A stretch of 35,547 bases of DNA from Acidobacteriota bacterium (GTDB lineage: Bacteria > Acidobacteriota > Vicinamibacteria > Vicinamibacterales > UBA8438): the NCBI GenBank assembly GCA_026706755.1, contig JAPOYG010000145.1, forward strand, positions 1 through 35,547, in the 5' to 3' direction. The first letter of the stretch is position 1, and each line of letters opens with the position of its first letter. The notes below the pieces were generated by a model, which saw only the letters and a program-made list of their open reading frames with translations, ran no database searches and was not told the DNA's origin. Shown one piece after another: positions 22,043-29,751 of this stretch. A program made the position numbers and the translations under genes.

Positions 22043-23263
22043 ATGATCCGGAAGTTCGGCTGTCTGATGGTGGTGGCGCTCCTCGCGGTCACCGTGGCGT
22101 GCGGTGGGGGCCCCATTCCCGGAGTGCAGGCGCAGGGCTCGGAGCTGCCCCCGACCACGGGCGAGGGCGCGCCGACGTTCGAGGTGGACCCGTTCTGGCC
22201 GAAGCCGCTGCCGAACAACTGGCTGCTCGGCTCGACGATCGGGGTCGCGGTTGACTCCGACGACCACGTCTGGATCGTGCACCGCGGCAACCTCGGCAAC
22301 AACGAGATTCCTGCCGCCCTCGATCCGCCGCTCGCGGCAGAGTGCTGCTTCCCGGCGCCGCCGATTCTGGAGTTCGATTCGGAAGGCAACCTGCTGCAGC
22401 ACTGGGGCGGCCCGGGCGAGGGCTACGACTGGCCCGAGTCGAACCACGGCATCTTCGTCGACCACATGAACAACGTCTGGATCGGCGGCAACGGCGGGGA
22501 CGACTCGCACGCGCTGAAGTTCAGCCACAACGGCGAGTTCCTGCTGCAGATCGGCGAGGACGGTCACCCGGAACCGGATAGCAGCTCCACCACGCGCTAC
22601 TCGCGGGTGGCCAAGGTGGCCTTCGACGCCTCGGCGAACGAGGCGTATCTCGCGGACGGCTACGGCAACCGGCGGGTGGCGGTGGTCGACGGGGACAGCG
22701 GCGAGCTGAAGCGCTTCTGGGGTGCCTACGGCAACACGCCGAGCGACGATCCCTTGCCGCCGTACGACCTCGACGGCGCTCCGGAGCATGGCGCGGTCAG
22801 CAGCGACAAGTCCGGCGATCCGCAGTTCCGGAATCCCGTGCATTGCGCCGATCCGACGAACGACGGCCTGGTCTACGCCTGCGACCGTCCGGGCAACCGC
22901 GTGCAGGTGTTCGAGAAGGACGGGACGTTCGTCGAGGAGATCTACCTGCAGACGAAGACCCTCGGGGCCGGGGCGGTCTGGGACATCGCGTTCTCGACCG
23001 ATCCGGATCAGACCTTCGCCTACGTGGCCGACGGCATGAACGAGAAGGTCCACGTGCTGCGCCGCAAGCCGCTCGAGTACATCTACAGCTTCGGGAGCGG
23101 CGGCCGCATGGCGGGCCAGTTCTACGGCAACCACAGCATCGCCGTCGACTCGCAGGGCAACGTCTACACGACGGAGACCTACGAGGGGAAGCGGGTGCAG
23201 AAGTTCCGCTACACCGGCATGGGGAATCCCATGGGGGATGTCGGCGTTCCGCATCCGCAATAG
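22043..23263 (+). CDS. NHL-type beta-propeller protein resembling peptidyl-alpha-hydroxyglycine alpha-amidating lyase (PAL); predicted lipoprotein
   Basis: AGGAGG ribosome site 5' of ATG; repeated blades 'GVAVDSDDHVWIVHRG', 'HGIFVDHMNNVWIGG', 'YLADGYGNRRVAVVDGDSGELKRFWG', 'YACDRPGNRVQVFEKDGTFVEEI', 'HSIAVDSQGNVYTTETYEGKRVQKFR'. Confidence 0.85.
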   Translation: MIRKFGCLMVVALLAVTVACGGGPIPGVQAQGSELPPTTGEGAPTFEVDPFWPKPLPNNWLLGSTIGVAVDSDDHVWIVHRGNLGNNEIPAALDPPLAAECCFPAPPILEFDSEGNLLQHWGGPGEGYDWPESNHGIFVDHMNNVWIGGNGGDDSHALKFSHNGEFLLQIGEDGHPEPDSSSTTRYSRVAKVAFDASANEAYLADGYGNRRVAVVDGDSGELKRFWGAYGNTPSDDPLPPYDLDGAPEHGAVSSDKSGDPQFRNPVHCADPTNDGLVYACDRPGNRVQVFEKDGTFVEEIYLQTKTLGAGAVWDIAFSTDPDQTFAYVADGMNEKVHVLRRKPLEYIYSFGSGGRMAGQFYGNHSIAVDSQGNVYTTETYEGKRVQKFRYTGMGNPMGDVGVPHPQ

Positions 23264-23286
23264 GCTTCCGTCCGCGACCGGCAACG

Positions 23287-23323
23287 CACGAAGGCCGGGT
23301 GCCGATCGCACCCGGCCTTCGTG
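23287..23323 (+). terminator. Perfect 16-bp inverted repeat with 5-nt loop after the PAL-like gene (no U-tract)
   Basis: CACGAAGGCCGGGTGC - CGATC - GCACCCGGCCTTCGTG, 23 bp after the stop codon. Confidence 0.6.
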
Positions 23324-23462
23324 TGTACGAGTTGCCGGCCCCAGGCCTCCCGCCTTACGATTCGGGGAAGGGCGGATGCCCGGGGCGGCGCGGCCGGAGG
23401 TGAGCCTCCTGGTCGGTCCCACCGATACGAGGAAGCAACGGAAACGGGGGCGAGGACACGAC

Positions 23463-23936
23463 ATGCGAAAGACCAGTGGGCTGTTGTTGTCGGCGGTGCT
23501 GCTCATCGCCGGGTGCGCGGAAGAGCCGGCGGGGCCGCCGCTCGACCTGCGCCACAACACGCGGGACCTCATGGCCGGGATGATCGACGCGTCCGCCGAC
23601 GCGCTCTGGGATGCCGTCGGGACGGTCTGGGACGAGAACGGGGAGCAGTACTGGCAGCCGGAGACGGAAGAGGACTGGCTCGCTGTGACGGGCGCCGCGA
23701 TGACGCTGGTCGAGTCGGGCAACCTGCTCATGCTCGGCGACCGTCCGCGTGACGACACGCAATGGATGAGCTTCTCCCAGGACATGATCGACGCGGCGTC
23801 GGTGGCGCTCGAGGCGGCGCAGGCGCGCGACCCGGATGGCGTCTTCGACAGCGGCGAAGTGGTCTACAACTCCTGCAACACCTGCCACAGCGTCTACTGG
23901 GTGGGCGACGAGCAGCGCGGTCGCGCCATCCAGTGA
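23463..23936 (+). CDS. Predicted lipoprotein c-type cytochrome (cytochrome c'-like, C-terminal CxxCH)
   Basis: 'LLSAVLLIAGCAEEP' lipobox; helical body; C-terminal 'VVYNSCNTCHSVYWVGDE'. Confidence 0.8.
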   Translation: MRKTSGLLLSAVLLIAGCAEEPAGPPLDLRHNTRDLMAGMIDASADALWDAVGTVWDENGEQYWQPETEEDWLAVTGAAMTLVESGNLLMLGDRPRDDTQWMSFSQDMIDAASVALEAAQARDPDGVFDSGEVVYNSCNTCHSVYWVGDEQRGRAIQ

Positions 23937-23956
23937 CGGGCGCCCGGCGGCGGTCG

Positions 23957-24230
23957 GCAAGCTCCTAGGACGGTGGGGGCTGGGGCCGACCCGGAGCGTG
24001 CGACGGGTTGGCGGCGCTAGGAGCTTGCGCCGCAGAACGCCAACGGAGTGCGTGCCGCGGCGCAGGCTCCTAGGACGGTGGGGGCTGGGGCCGACCCGGA
24101 GCGTGCGACGGGTTGGCGGCGCTAGGAGCTTGCGCCGCAGAACGCCAACGGAGTGCGTGCCGCGGCGCAGGCTCCTAGGACGGTGGGGGCTGGGGCCGAC
24201 CCGGAGCGTGCGACGGGTTGGCGGCGCTAG
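23957..24230. repeat. Tandem repeat, 105-bp unit, about 2.6 copies, with internal inverted repeats and CTAG punctuation
   Basis: GCTCCTAGGACGGTGGGGGCTGGGGCC... recurs at 23961, 24066 and 24171 (period 105) with apparently identical copies; CTAG at 23965, 24017, 24070, 24122, 24175 and 24227. Confidence 0.95.
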
Positions 24231-24706
24231 CGTTGGGAGAGGGTCGCGATCTCGGGGCTCGATTCGCGTTCGCAGAGAGCCGCGCGCGTTGCCGGCTCCG
24301 CCGGACCCGAAGGACGCCGGGCGACGTTGAGGAGATAGAGCCGATAGGCGCCCGGGTCGCGCCCCGGGTGGCCGCACAAGATAACCGCGTCCCCACGCGC
24401 GAGCGCGTCCCCCCGCACCCCGGCCCGTGAGAGCCGGTCGGCGGCGCGCCACTCCACGGCCCACGTGCGGGTGAGCCCGCGGTCGTCGGGGACACGAACG
24501 TGCAGGACGGAGTGCGGGTTCCCGAAGAGGAACGCCTCCACCTCGCCGTCGAGGACGATGGTCTGCTCTTCGTCGTAAATCTCACCGATTGCGTGGTGTC
24601 CTGCGGCCGGGGCACCGGGCGCCAGCATCTCGGGAGCCGGGCGGCCGGGCATTCCGGTCGCCGGCAGCAGAGAGGCGGCGATCAGAACGGGCAGCGTGCT
24701 CTTCAT
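24227..24706 (-). CDS. DUF6152 family secreted protein
   Basis: Signal peptide 'MKSTLPVLIAASLLPATGMP'; 'GHHAIGEIYDEEQTIVLDGEVEAFLFGNPHSVLHVRV...AVEWRA' resembles the DUF6152 pattern (HHxxxxxYD, NPH). Confidence 0.75.
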   Translation of the reverse strand: MKSTLPVLIAASLLPATGMPGRPAPEMLAPGAPAAGHHAIGEIYDEEQTIVLDGEVEAFLFGNPHSVLHVRVPDDRGLTRTWAVEWRAADRLSRAGVRGDALARGDAVILCGHPGRDPGAYRLYLLNVARRPSGPAEPATRAALCERESSPEIATLSQR

Positions 24707-24806
24707 GGGCCGTTCTCCACTTCTGCCGAGGGCGGGCTCTTCTCGCGACGGGGCGGTCGCCGGCGTGGCCGCCACGGGTCGGCCCGCAACCCGCCACCTG
24801 CAACCT

Positions 24807-24851
24807 ATCATAGTGCGCGGCGGCCTGTCCCTGTCTGAAGATCCCCTGAAG
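24807..24851 (-). promoter_or_regulatory. Putative response-regulator operator (CTTCAG-N5-CTTCAG) plus -10 TATGAT, DUF6152 direction; also between DUF6152 and the two-component genes
   Basis: Plus-strand CTGAAG at 24835 and 24846 (11-bp period); minus-strand TATGAT at 24812-24807, 22 nt away. Confidence 0.6.
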
Positions 24852-24893
24852 ATCCTGTCGCTCGCGCCCCGAGGGCCGTTATGCTCGACGGAA

Positions 24894-25640
24894 ATGCCAG
24901 CCGGCGAACACGGGTTCGAGGCGGCGGAGGGCATGGAGGCCACATCCGCAACGCAGCGGTTGCGCGCGCTGGTCGTCGAGGACGAGCCGAAGGTGGCGGC
25001 GGCCCTGCGGGAGGGGCTCGAAGGTGAAGGGTACGAGGTAGCCGTAGAGGGGTCCGGCGAGGCCGCGTTCTTCCGCCTGACCACCGACAGCTTCGACGTC
25101 GTGCTCCTCGACCTGCGGCTCCCGGGTCGGGACGGTATCGAGATCCTCTCGGCCGCCCGGCGGCGGGGTGTCGCGACGCCGGTCGTCGTGTTGACGGCGC
25201 GCGACACGCTGGAGGACAGGGTGATCGGCCTCGACGCGGGGGCCGACGACTACGTCGTCAAGCCGTTCGCCTTCGCCGAGTTGCTGGCCCGCATCCGCGC
25301 GGTCGTGCGGCGCGGCCGAACGGCCGAGCCCGCGCGCCTCGTGATCGACACCCTGGTCGTCGACCGCGTCTCGCGCCAGGTGACGCGCGCGGGCGAGGCG
25401 GTGGAGTTGACGGTGAAGGAATTCGACCTGCTGCTTCATCTGGCGCGCCACGCCCGACAGGTAGTTTCCCGCGACACGCTGGTCCGCGATGTGTGGCGGG
25501 AAACCTCCCGCAGCACGACGCTGGACAACGTGATCGACGTCCACGTGTCGCGCCTGCGGCGGAAGGTGGACACACAGCGGCCGGTCAAGCTGATCCACAC
25601 CGTGCGCGGCGTCGGGTTCGTGCTGCGGGAGGCCCAGTGA
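24894..25640 (+). CDS. OmpR/PhoB-family response regulator
   Basis: Receiver 'RALVVEDEPKVAAALREGLEGEGYEV...DVVLLDLRLPGRDGIEIL...VLTARD...GADDYVVKPFAFAELLARIRAVVRR' and winged helix 'LTVKEFDLLLHLARHARQVVSRDTLVRDVW...VDVHVSRLRRKVD...IHTVRGVGFVLR'. ATG 24933 is an alternative start. Confidence 0.95.
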   Translation: MPAGEHGFEAAEGMEATSATQRLRALVVEDEPKVAAALREGLEGEGYEVAVEGSGEAAFFRLTTDSFDVVLLDLRLPGRDGIEILSAARRRGVATPVVVLTARDTLEDRVIGLDAGADDYVVKPFAFAELLARIRAVVRRGRTAEPARLVIDTLVVDRVSRQVTRAGEAVELTVKEFDLLLHLARHARQVVSRDTLVRDVWRETSRSTTLDNVIDVHVSRLRRKVDTQRPVKLIHTVRGVGFVLREAQ

Positions 25641-27055
25641 GCGGCCGCTGGTTGCCGCGCACGCTTCGCGTCCGGCTCACCGCCTGGCACGTCGCCGTGA
25701 TGGTCGTCGTGCTCGCGATCTACGTGACCGCCGTCCTGCTGATCGTGGCGCGCAATGCCTCGCGCGCCCTCGACGCGCGCCTGCGCAGTGATTTTCGATG
25801 GGCCGCGGGGATGGCGCAGCGGGACTCCGACGGTGCCCTCTCGTGGTTCGAGGGCGACCCGTGGAGCGAGGACAGCCCGTGGCTGCAGGTGTGGACGAAC
25901 GACGGAAGACTGATCTACCGGACGGCGGTCGCCCGGCGCCTCCCGGTACCGGCGAGCGAGGCGTTGCTCGACCGCGCCGACGGACGCATCGTGTCGCTGC
26001 CCAGCGAGCCCGCGCCGTTCCGCGTGCTGGGGCGGCGCGTCACCCTCGGCGGAGAGCCGGTCATCGCGCAGGTGGGGCGGTCGGAGGCGCTCATGCGCCA
26101 GGAGATCGCCGAGCTGGCCTTCGTGCTCCTGCTGGGACTGCCGCTGAGCGTGGTGGCGGCCGGCCTCGGGGGCTACTACCTGGCCCGCCGGGCGCTGGCG
26201 CCCCTGGCGCGGATGACGGACCGGGCGCGTGCCATTACGGCGTCGCGTCTCGGCGAGCGCCTGCCCATCGACGACCCGCAGGACGAGCTCGGACGCCTGG
26301 CGGTCGTGTTCAACGAGACGCTGGGCCGCCTGGAGGCGTCGTTCACCGAGATGCGGCGGTTCACGGCCAATGTCTCGCACGAGTTGCGCACGCCCTTGAC
26401 CGCGATTCGCAGCGTCGGCGAGGTGGGCCTGCGCGAGCCTCGCGACGCAGCGTCGTACCGGGCGGTGATCGAGAGCATGCTCGAGGAGGCGGATCGGCTG
26501 AGCTGCCTGGTCGATCAGCTGCTGACGGTGTCCCGGGCCGACGGCGGCGAGGGCGCGCGCGCCGGCCGCATCGACCTCGCGGACCTCGCCGAGAACGTGG
26601 CCGCCCACCTGGGAGTGCTCGCCGAGGAAAAGAGCCAGTCGATGGTCGTCGTGCGAGACGCCGCACCTGTCTGCCGCGGCGATCAGGTCGTTCTGCGGCA
26701 GGCGCTGATCAACCTGGTGGACAACGCGATCAAGTACACGCCCGCGGGCGGCCGCATCGAGCTCAGGGTGGCCGCGACGGAGGGGGAGGCGCTCCTGGAG
26801 GTGAGCGACAACGGTCCGGGTGTGGCGGACCGGCACGCGCCGCGACTGTTCGACCGCCTGTACCGGGCCGGAGACGGCGACCGGACCGACGCCGGGACAC
26901 CGGTACCGGACACGGTCGGCGCCGGACTCGGCCTGGCGCTTGCCCGCTGGGCGGTCGAGGCCAATCATGGGCGCCTCAGCTACCAGCCCGCGGACGGCCC
27001 CGGGAGCATCTTCCGCATCGTCTTGCCGGAGCACGCACGTGACATTCACCCATGA
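25637..27055 (+). CDS. HAMP-domain sensor histidine kinase
   Basis: Two TM segments, HAMP, H-box 'FTANVSHELRTPLTAI', N-box 'LRQALINLVDNAIKYTP', 'GVGAGLGLALARW'-type G-box. GTG overlaps the regulator TGA (GTGA). Confidence 0.95.
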   Translation: MSGRWLPRTLRVRLTAWHVAVMVVVLAIYVTAVLLIVARNASRALDARLRSDFRWAAGMAQRDSDGALSWFEGDPWSEDSPWLQVWTNDGRLIYRTAVARRLPVPASEALLDRADGRIVSLPSEPAPFRVLGRRVTLGGEPVIAQVGRSEALMRQEIAELAFVLLLGLPLSVVAAGLGGYYLARRALAPLARMTDRARAITASRLGERLPIDDPQDELGRLAVVFNETLGRLEASFTEMRRFTANVSHELRTPLTAIRSVGEVGLREPRDAASYRAVIESMLEEADRLSCLVDQLLTVSRADGGEGARAGRIDLADLAENVAAHLGVLAEEKSQSMVVVRDAAPVCRGDQVVLRQALINLVDNAIKYTPAGGRIELRVAATEGEALLEVSDNGPGVADRHAPRLFDRLYRAGDGDRTDAGTPVPDTVGAGLGLALARWAVEANHGRLSYQPADGPGSIFRIVLPEHARDIHP

Positions 27056-27130
27056 GGCCGCCGCCGTGGTTCGAGAGTGGAGGAACAGGCGCGGGACCCT
27101 GAGCCCGCCCGTGAGCGGGGGCGGCCGGCA

Positions 27131-28708
27131 ATGACGCAAACGGTCCTCCGGGGGCTGATTCTGCTGCACCGCTACCTCGGGATTCCGCTCGGCGTGCTCT
27201 TCGTAGTCTGGTTCGCCTCGGGCATCGTGATGATGTACACGGGCGACATGCCTCGCCTGACGCCCGAACGGCAGGTGGAGCGGCGTCCGCCGCTCGACCT
27301 CGCCGGGGTCGCCCTGTCGCCGGCCGCGGCGGCTCGACGGGCGCTCCTCGCGCCGGCCCCGCGCCGCGCCCTGCTTCTGACGGTGCTCGATCGGCCGGCC
27401 TACCGCTTCGACGGAGTGACCGTGTTCGCGGACACCGGGGAGCGCCTGGGGAAGGTCGGGCCGGCGGCGGCCGTTCGGGTCGCGAGTCGCTTCGCCGGCC
27501 TGCCGCTCGATGCCGTCGAGCACGTCCGCACCCTGGACGAGCCCGATCAGTGGACGCTCGTGGAACGAGGGCGGCTTCCGCTGCACCAGCTTCGGGTCGC
27601 CGACGCGGCCGGCACCGTCCTCTACGTCTCGCCTCGCACCGGCGAGGTCGTCCTGGAGACGACCAGGCGCAGCCGGGCGCTCGCCTGGCTCGGTGCGATC
27701 CCGCACTGGTTCTACTTCACCGCACTCCGCACGAACCAGCCGCTGTGGTCCGCCGTCGTCGTCTGGACGGCGACCCTCGGATGCGTGCTCGCGGTGCTCG
27801 GTCTCGCCCTCGGCGTGACGCAGTTCCGGTGGCGCACGCGCAGCAAGACCGCGCGCTCGGGCCGCGCCGGACCGCGGATCCCGTACGCAGGCTGGATGCG
27901 GTGGCACTACCTGACCGGCGTGGTCTTCGGCGTGGTGACGCTGACCTGGGTCTTCAGCGGCCTGCTCTCGATGGAACCCTACGCCTGGACGAGGGCGCGC
28001 GGCCTGGAAGTGCCGCCGGATGCGTTGGCCGGGGGAAGGCTCGATCTCACGCGCTTCCCGCCCGTCGATCCGCAGGCGTGGGCACGACTTGCGGAGGGGC
28101 GGGTCGTCAAGGAGATCGAGCTCCTGCGCGTTCAGGACGATCCGTACTACCTGATCCGCACGGTGCCGGGGCCGGATGGCGAGGCCTCGCCGCCGGGCTC
28201 CGGCCCGGCGGACCTGCTCGCGGCGGCCGACACGCTCGGGGTGCGAAGCGAGCCCTTCGACGTGGAGGCGCTGCTGGCGCGGTTGACGGCGGCGATTCCC
28301 GGGACGCCGATCGTCGCCTCCGAGCTCCTGCACGACTACGACGCCTACTACTACGCCCGGCGGAGCGCGGCGCCGCTGCCCGTGCTGCGGGTGAAGCTCG
28401 GCGACCCGCAGGAGACCTGGGTCTACGTCGACCCCGCACGAGGCAGGGTGGTCTCGAGCACACACCGGCTCGGCCGCGTCGAGCGGTGGCTCTTCAACGG
28501 CCTGCACAGCCTCGACTTCGCGTTCTGGTACGACCGCCGGCCGCTCTGGGACATCGGGCTCATCGTCCTGAGCCTTGGCGGCGTCGCATCGAGCGGCATC
28601 GGTCTCTGGATCGGCTGGGGCCGCGTGCGCCGGGCGATTGGTCGCGGCCTCCCGGCGCGGGCGGTTCGCACCGGGCGGGCGCGCGCGCGGGCTACTCCTC
28701 GTCGGTGA
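27131..28708 (+). CDS. PepSY-associated transmembrane protein
   Basis: 'LHRYLGIPLGVLFVVWFASGIVMMYTGDMPRLTPE...', 'MRWHYLTGVVFGVVTLTWVFSGLLSMEPYAW', C-terminal 'RWLFNGLHSLDFAFWYDRRPLWDIGLIVLSLGG'. Confidence 0.85.
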   Translation: MTQTVLRGLILLHRYLGIPLGVLFVVWFASGIVMMYTGDMPRLTPERQVERRPPLDLAGVALSPAAAARRALLAPAPRRALLLTVLDRPAYRFDGVTVFADTGERLGKVGPAAAVRVASRFAGLPLDAVEHVRTLDEPDQWTLVERGRLPLHQLRVADAAGTVLYVSPRTGEVVLETTRRSRALAWLGAIPHWFYFTALRTNQPLWSAVVVWTATLGCVLAVLGLALGVTQFRWRTRSKTARSGRAGPRIPYAGWMRWHYLTGVVFGVVTLTWVFSGLLSMEPYAWTRARGLEVPPDALAGGRLDLTRFPPVDPQAWARLAEGRVVKEIELLRVQDDPYYLIRTVPGPDGEASPPGSGPADLLAAADTLGVRSEPFDVEALLARLTAAIPGTPIVASELLHDYDAYYYARRSAAPLPVLRVKLGDPQETWVYVDPARGRVVSSTHRLGRVERWLFNGLHSLDFAFWYDRRPLWDIGLIVLSLGGVASSGIGLWIGWGRVRRAIGRGLPARAVRTGRARARATPRR

Positions 28709-29150
28709 CGCGGTCGGGATGCGCCGCCATCCAGGCCGTGACGGCGTCCACGATCTCCGGGACGTCTGCGAGGTGCCGGGTCAGGACGTCGTACAGCTCG
28801 GGCTCGGTCACTTCGTCGTACATGTGCACCAGCCGGTTTCGGTAGCGCGCCATGAGCACCAGCCGCTCGGCCTGGTCCGGAGACACGACGCCCACGTCTC
28901 CGAGTTGGCGCGCTACCTCGGCGTACTCGGTGGCGCCGCGCCCGAACGCTCTGGCCAGCACGTGGCGGGCGATATCGAGCAGCGCCTCGAGCGCGCGGCG
29001 GAGGTAGGACTCCGCGGCGGCGACCATGCGCGGGTCACGCTGAAACTCGCGGAGATCGTCGAGGGGGAGTGTCGCGATCCCGTCGAGCAGTCGATGGATC
29101 AGGGCGACCTTGTCGGCGACGACGGCGCGCCGGATCGGTCCCGGGGTCAT
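28692..29150 (-). CDS. HepT-like (DUF86) putative toxin/RNase
   Basis: 'MARYRNRLVHMYDEV' contains the RX4HXY motif; directly follows an MntA-like nucleotidyltransferase with ATGA overlap. Confidence 0.88.
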   Translation of the reverse strand: MTPGPIRRAVVADKVALIHRLLDGIATLPLDDLREFQRDPRMVAAAESYLRRALEALLDIARHVLARAFGRGATEYAEVARQLGDVGVVSPDQAERLVLMARYRNRLVHMYDEVTEPELYDVLTRHLADVPEIVDAVTAWMAAHPDRVTDEE

Positions 29151-29541
29151 CGTCGCGGCGAGAGGAGCAGCGCGCGGCGCTCGCGTTCGAACGGCAGGAG
29201 ATCCCCGGCCCGCCGCAACACGTACAGCTCGAAGAGGTCGGTTTCGAGCGGGTCGCGTGTGTAGAGCCGTTCACCGCGGACGACGGCTAGGGCCAGGTAG
29301 GCGCTCGCCCTCGACACATCGATCAGGTCGATCCGGTGGGGAGAGACCCGGTCGAGCATCTCTTCCAGCCGCAACGTGGCCTCCAGCCGTTGCCGCGCGG
29401 TGTACAGCACGCCCAGGTCGAGGTCGGCGTCCGGGTTCGCCTCGCCGTCGAGTCTCGAGCCGAAGGCATAGAGCGCGCGCACCGTCGGCCGACCTGCACC
29501 ACGGCGCACAGTCGCCCGACGAGCGCGGCCGGCAGCCCCAT
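29147..29541 (-). pseudogene. MntA-like nucleotidyltransferase antitoxin, apparently frameshifted near its 5' end (GSX10DXD frame intact from GTG 29509)
   Basis: 'YAFGSRLDGEANPDADLDLGVLY' = GSX10DXD; plausible N-terminus 'MGLPAALVGRLCAVVQ' from ATG 29541 lies in a different frame. Confidence 0.6.
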
Positions 29542-29644
29542 CCAGAGAGTATAGATACGGTTCCGGGTGAGAACGGCGACGTGTTCGGCGGTCGGGCCGC
29601 AGTGCCCGCTGCCGTCGGGCCGCGACATCCCGCCGTGACGCAGA

Positions 29645-29690
29645 GTTCAGCGAAACTTCAGTCTGCGACGGCACGCACCGCGGGTAGGAT
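29645..29690 (+). promoter_or_regulatory. Putative response-regulator operator (GTTCAG-N5-CTTCAG) plus -10 TAGGAT upstream of the di-heme enzyme gene
   Basis: GTTCAG 29645-29650 and CTTCAG 29656-29661 (11-bp period), 23 nt to TAGGAT 29685-29690. Confidence 0.5.
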
Positions 29691-29751
29691 GCGGGGTCGT
29701 GGTGCGGTGCGGAGTGCGCGCGAGCGCACCGGGAGCGGCAGCGAGGTGGTC

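Noticed and set aside
23957-24230. CRISPR array
   Set aside because: The 52/53-bp segments repeat as whole units; there are no variable spacers and no cas genes.
23836-24464. Repetitive ORFs 'LLGRWGLGPTRSVRRVGGARSLRRRTPTECVPRRR' and the antisense equivalent
   Set aside because: Open only because the repeat unit (105 bp) is divisible by three; no start context or independent coding evidence.
25436-28507. 1023-aa minus-strand ORF across the histidine kinase and PepSY genes
   Set aside because: Antisense high-GC artefact; plus-strand frames carry clear domain motifs.
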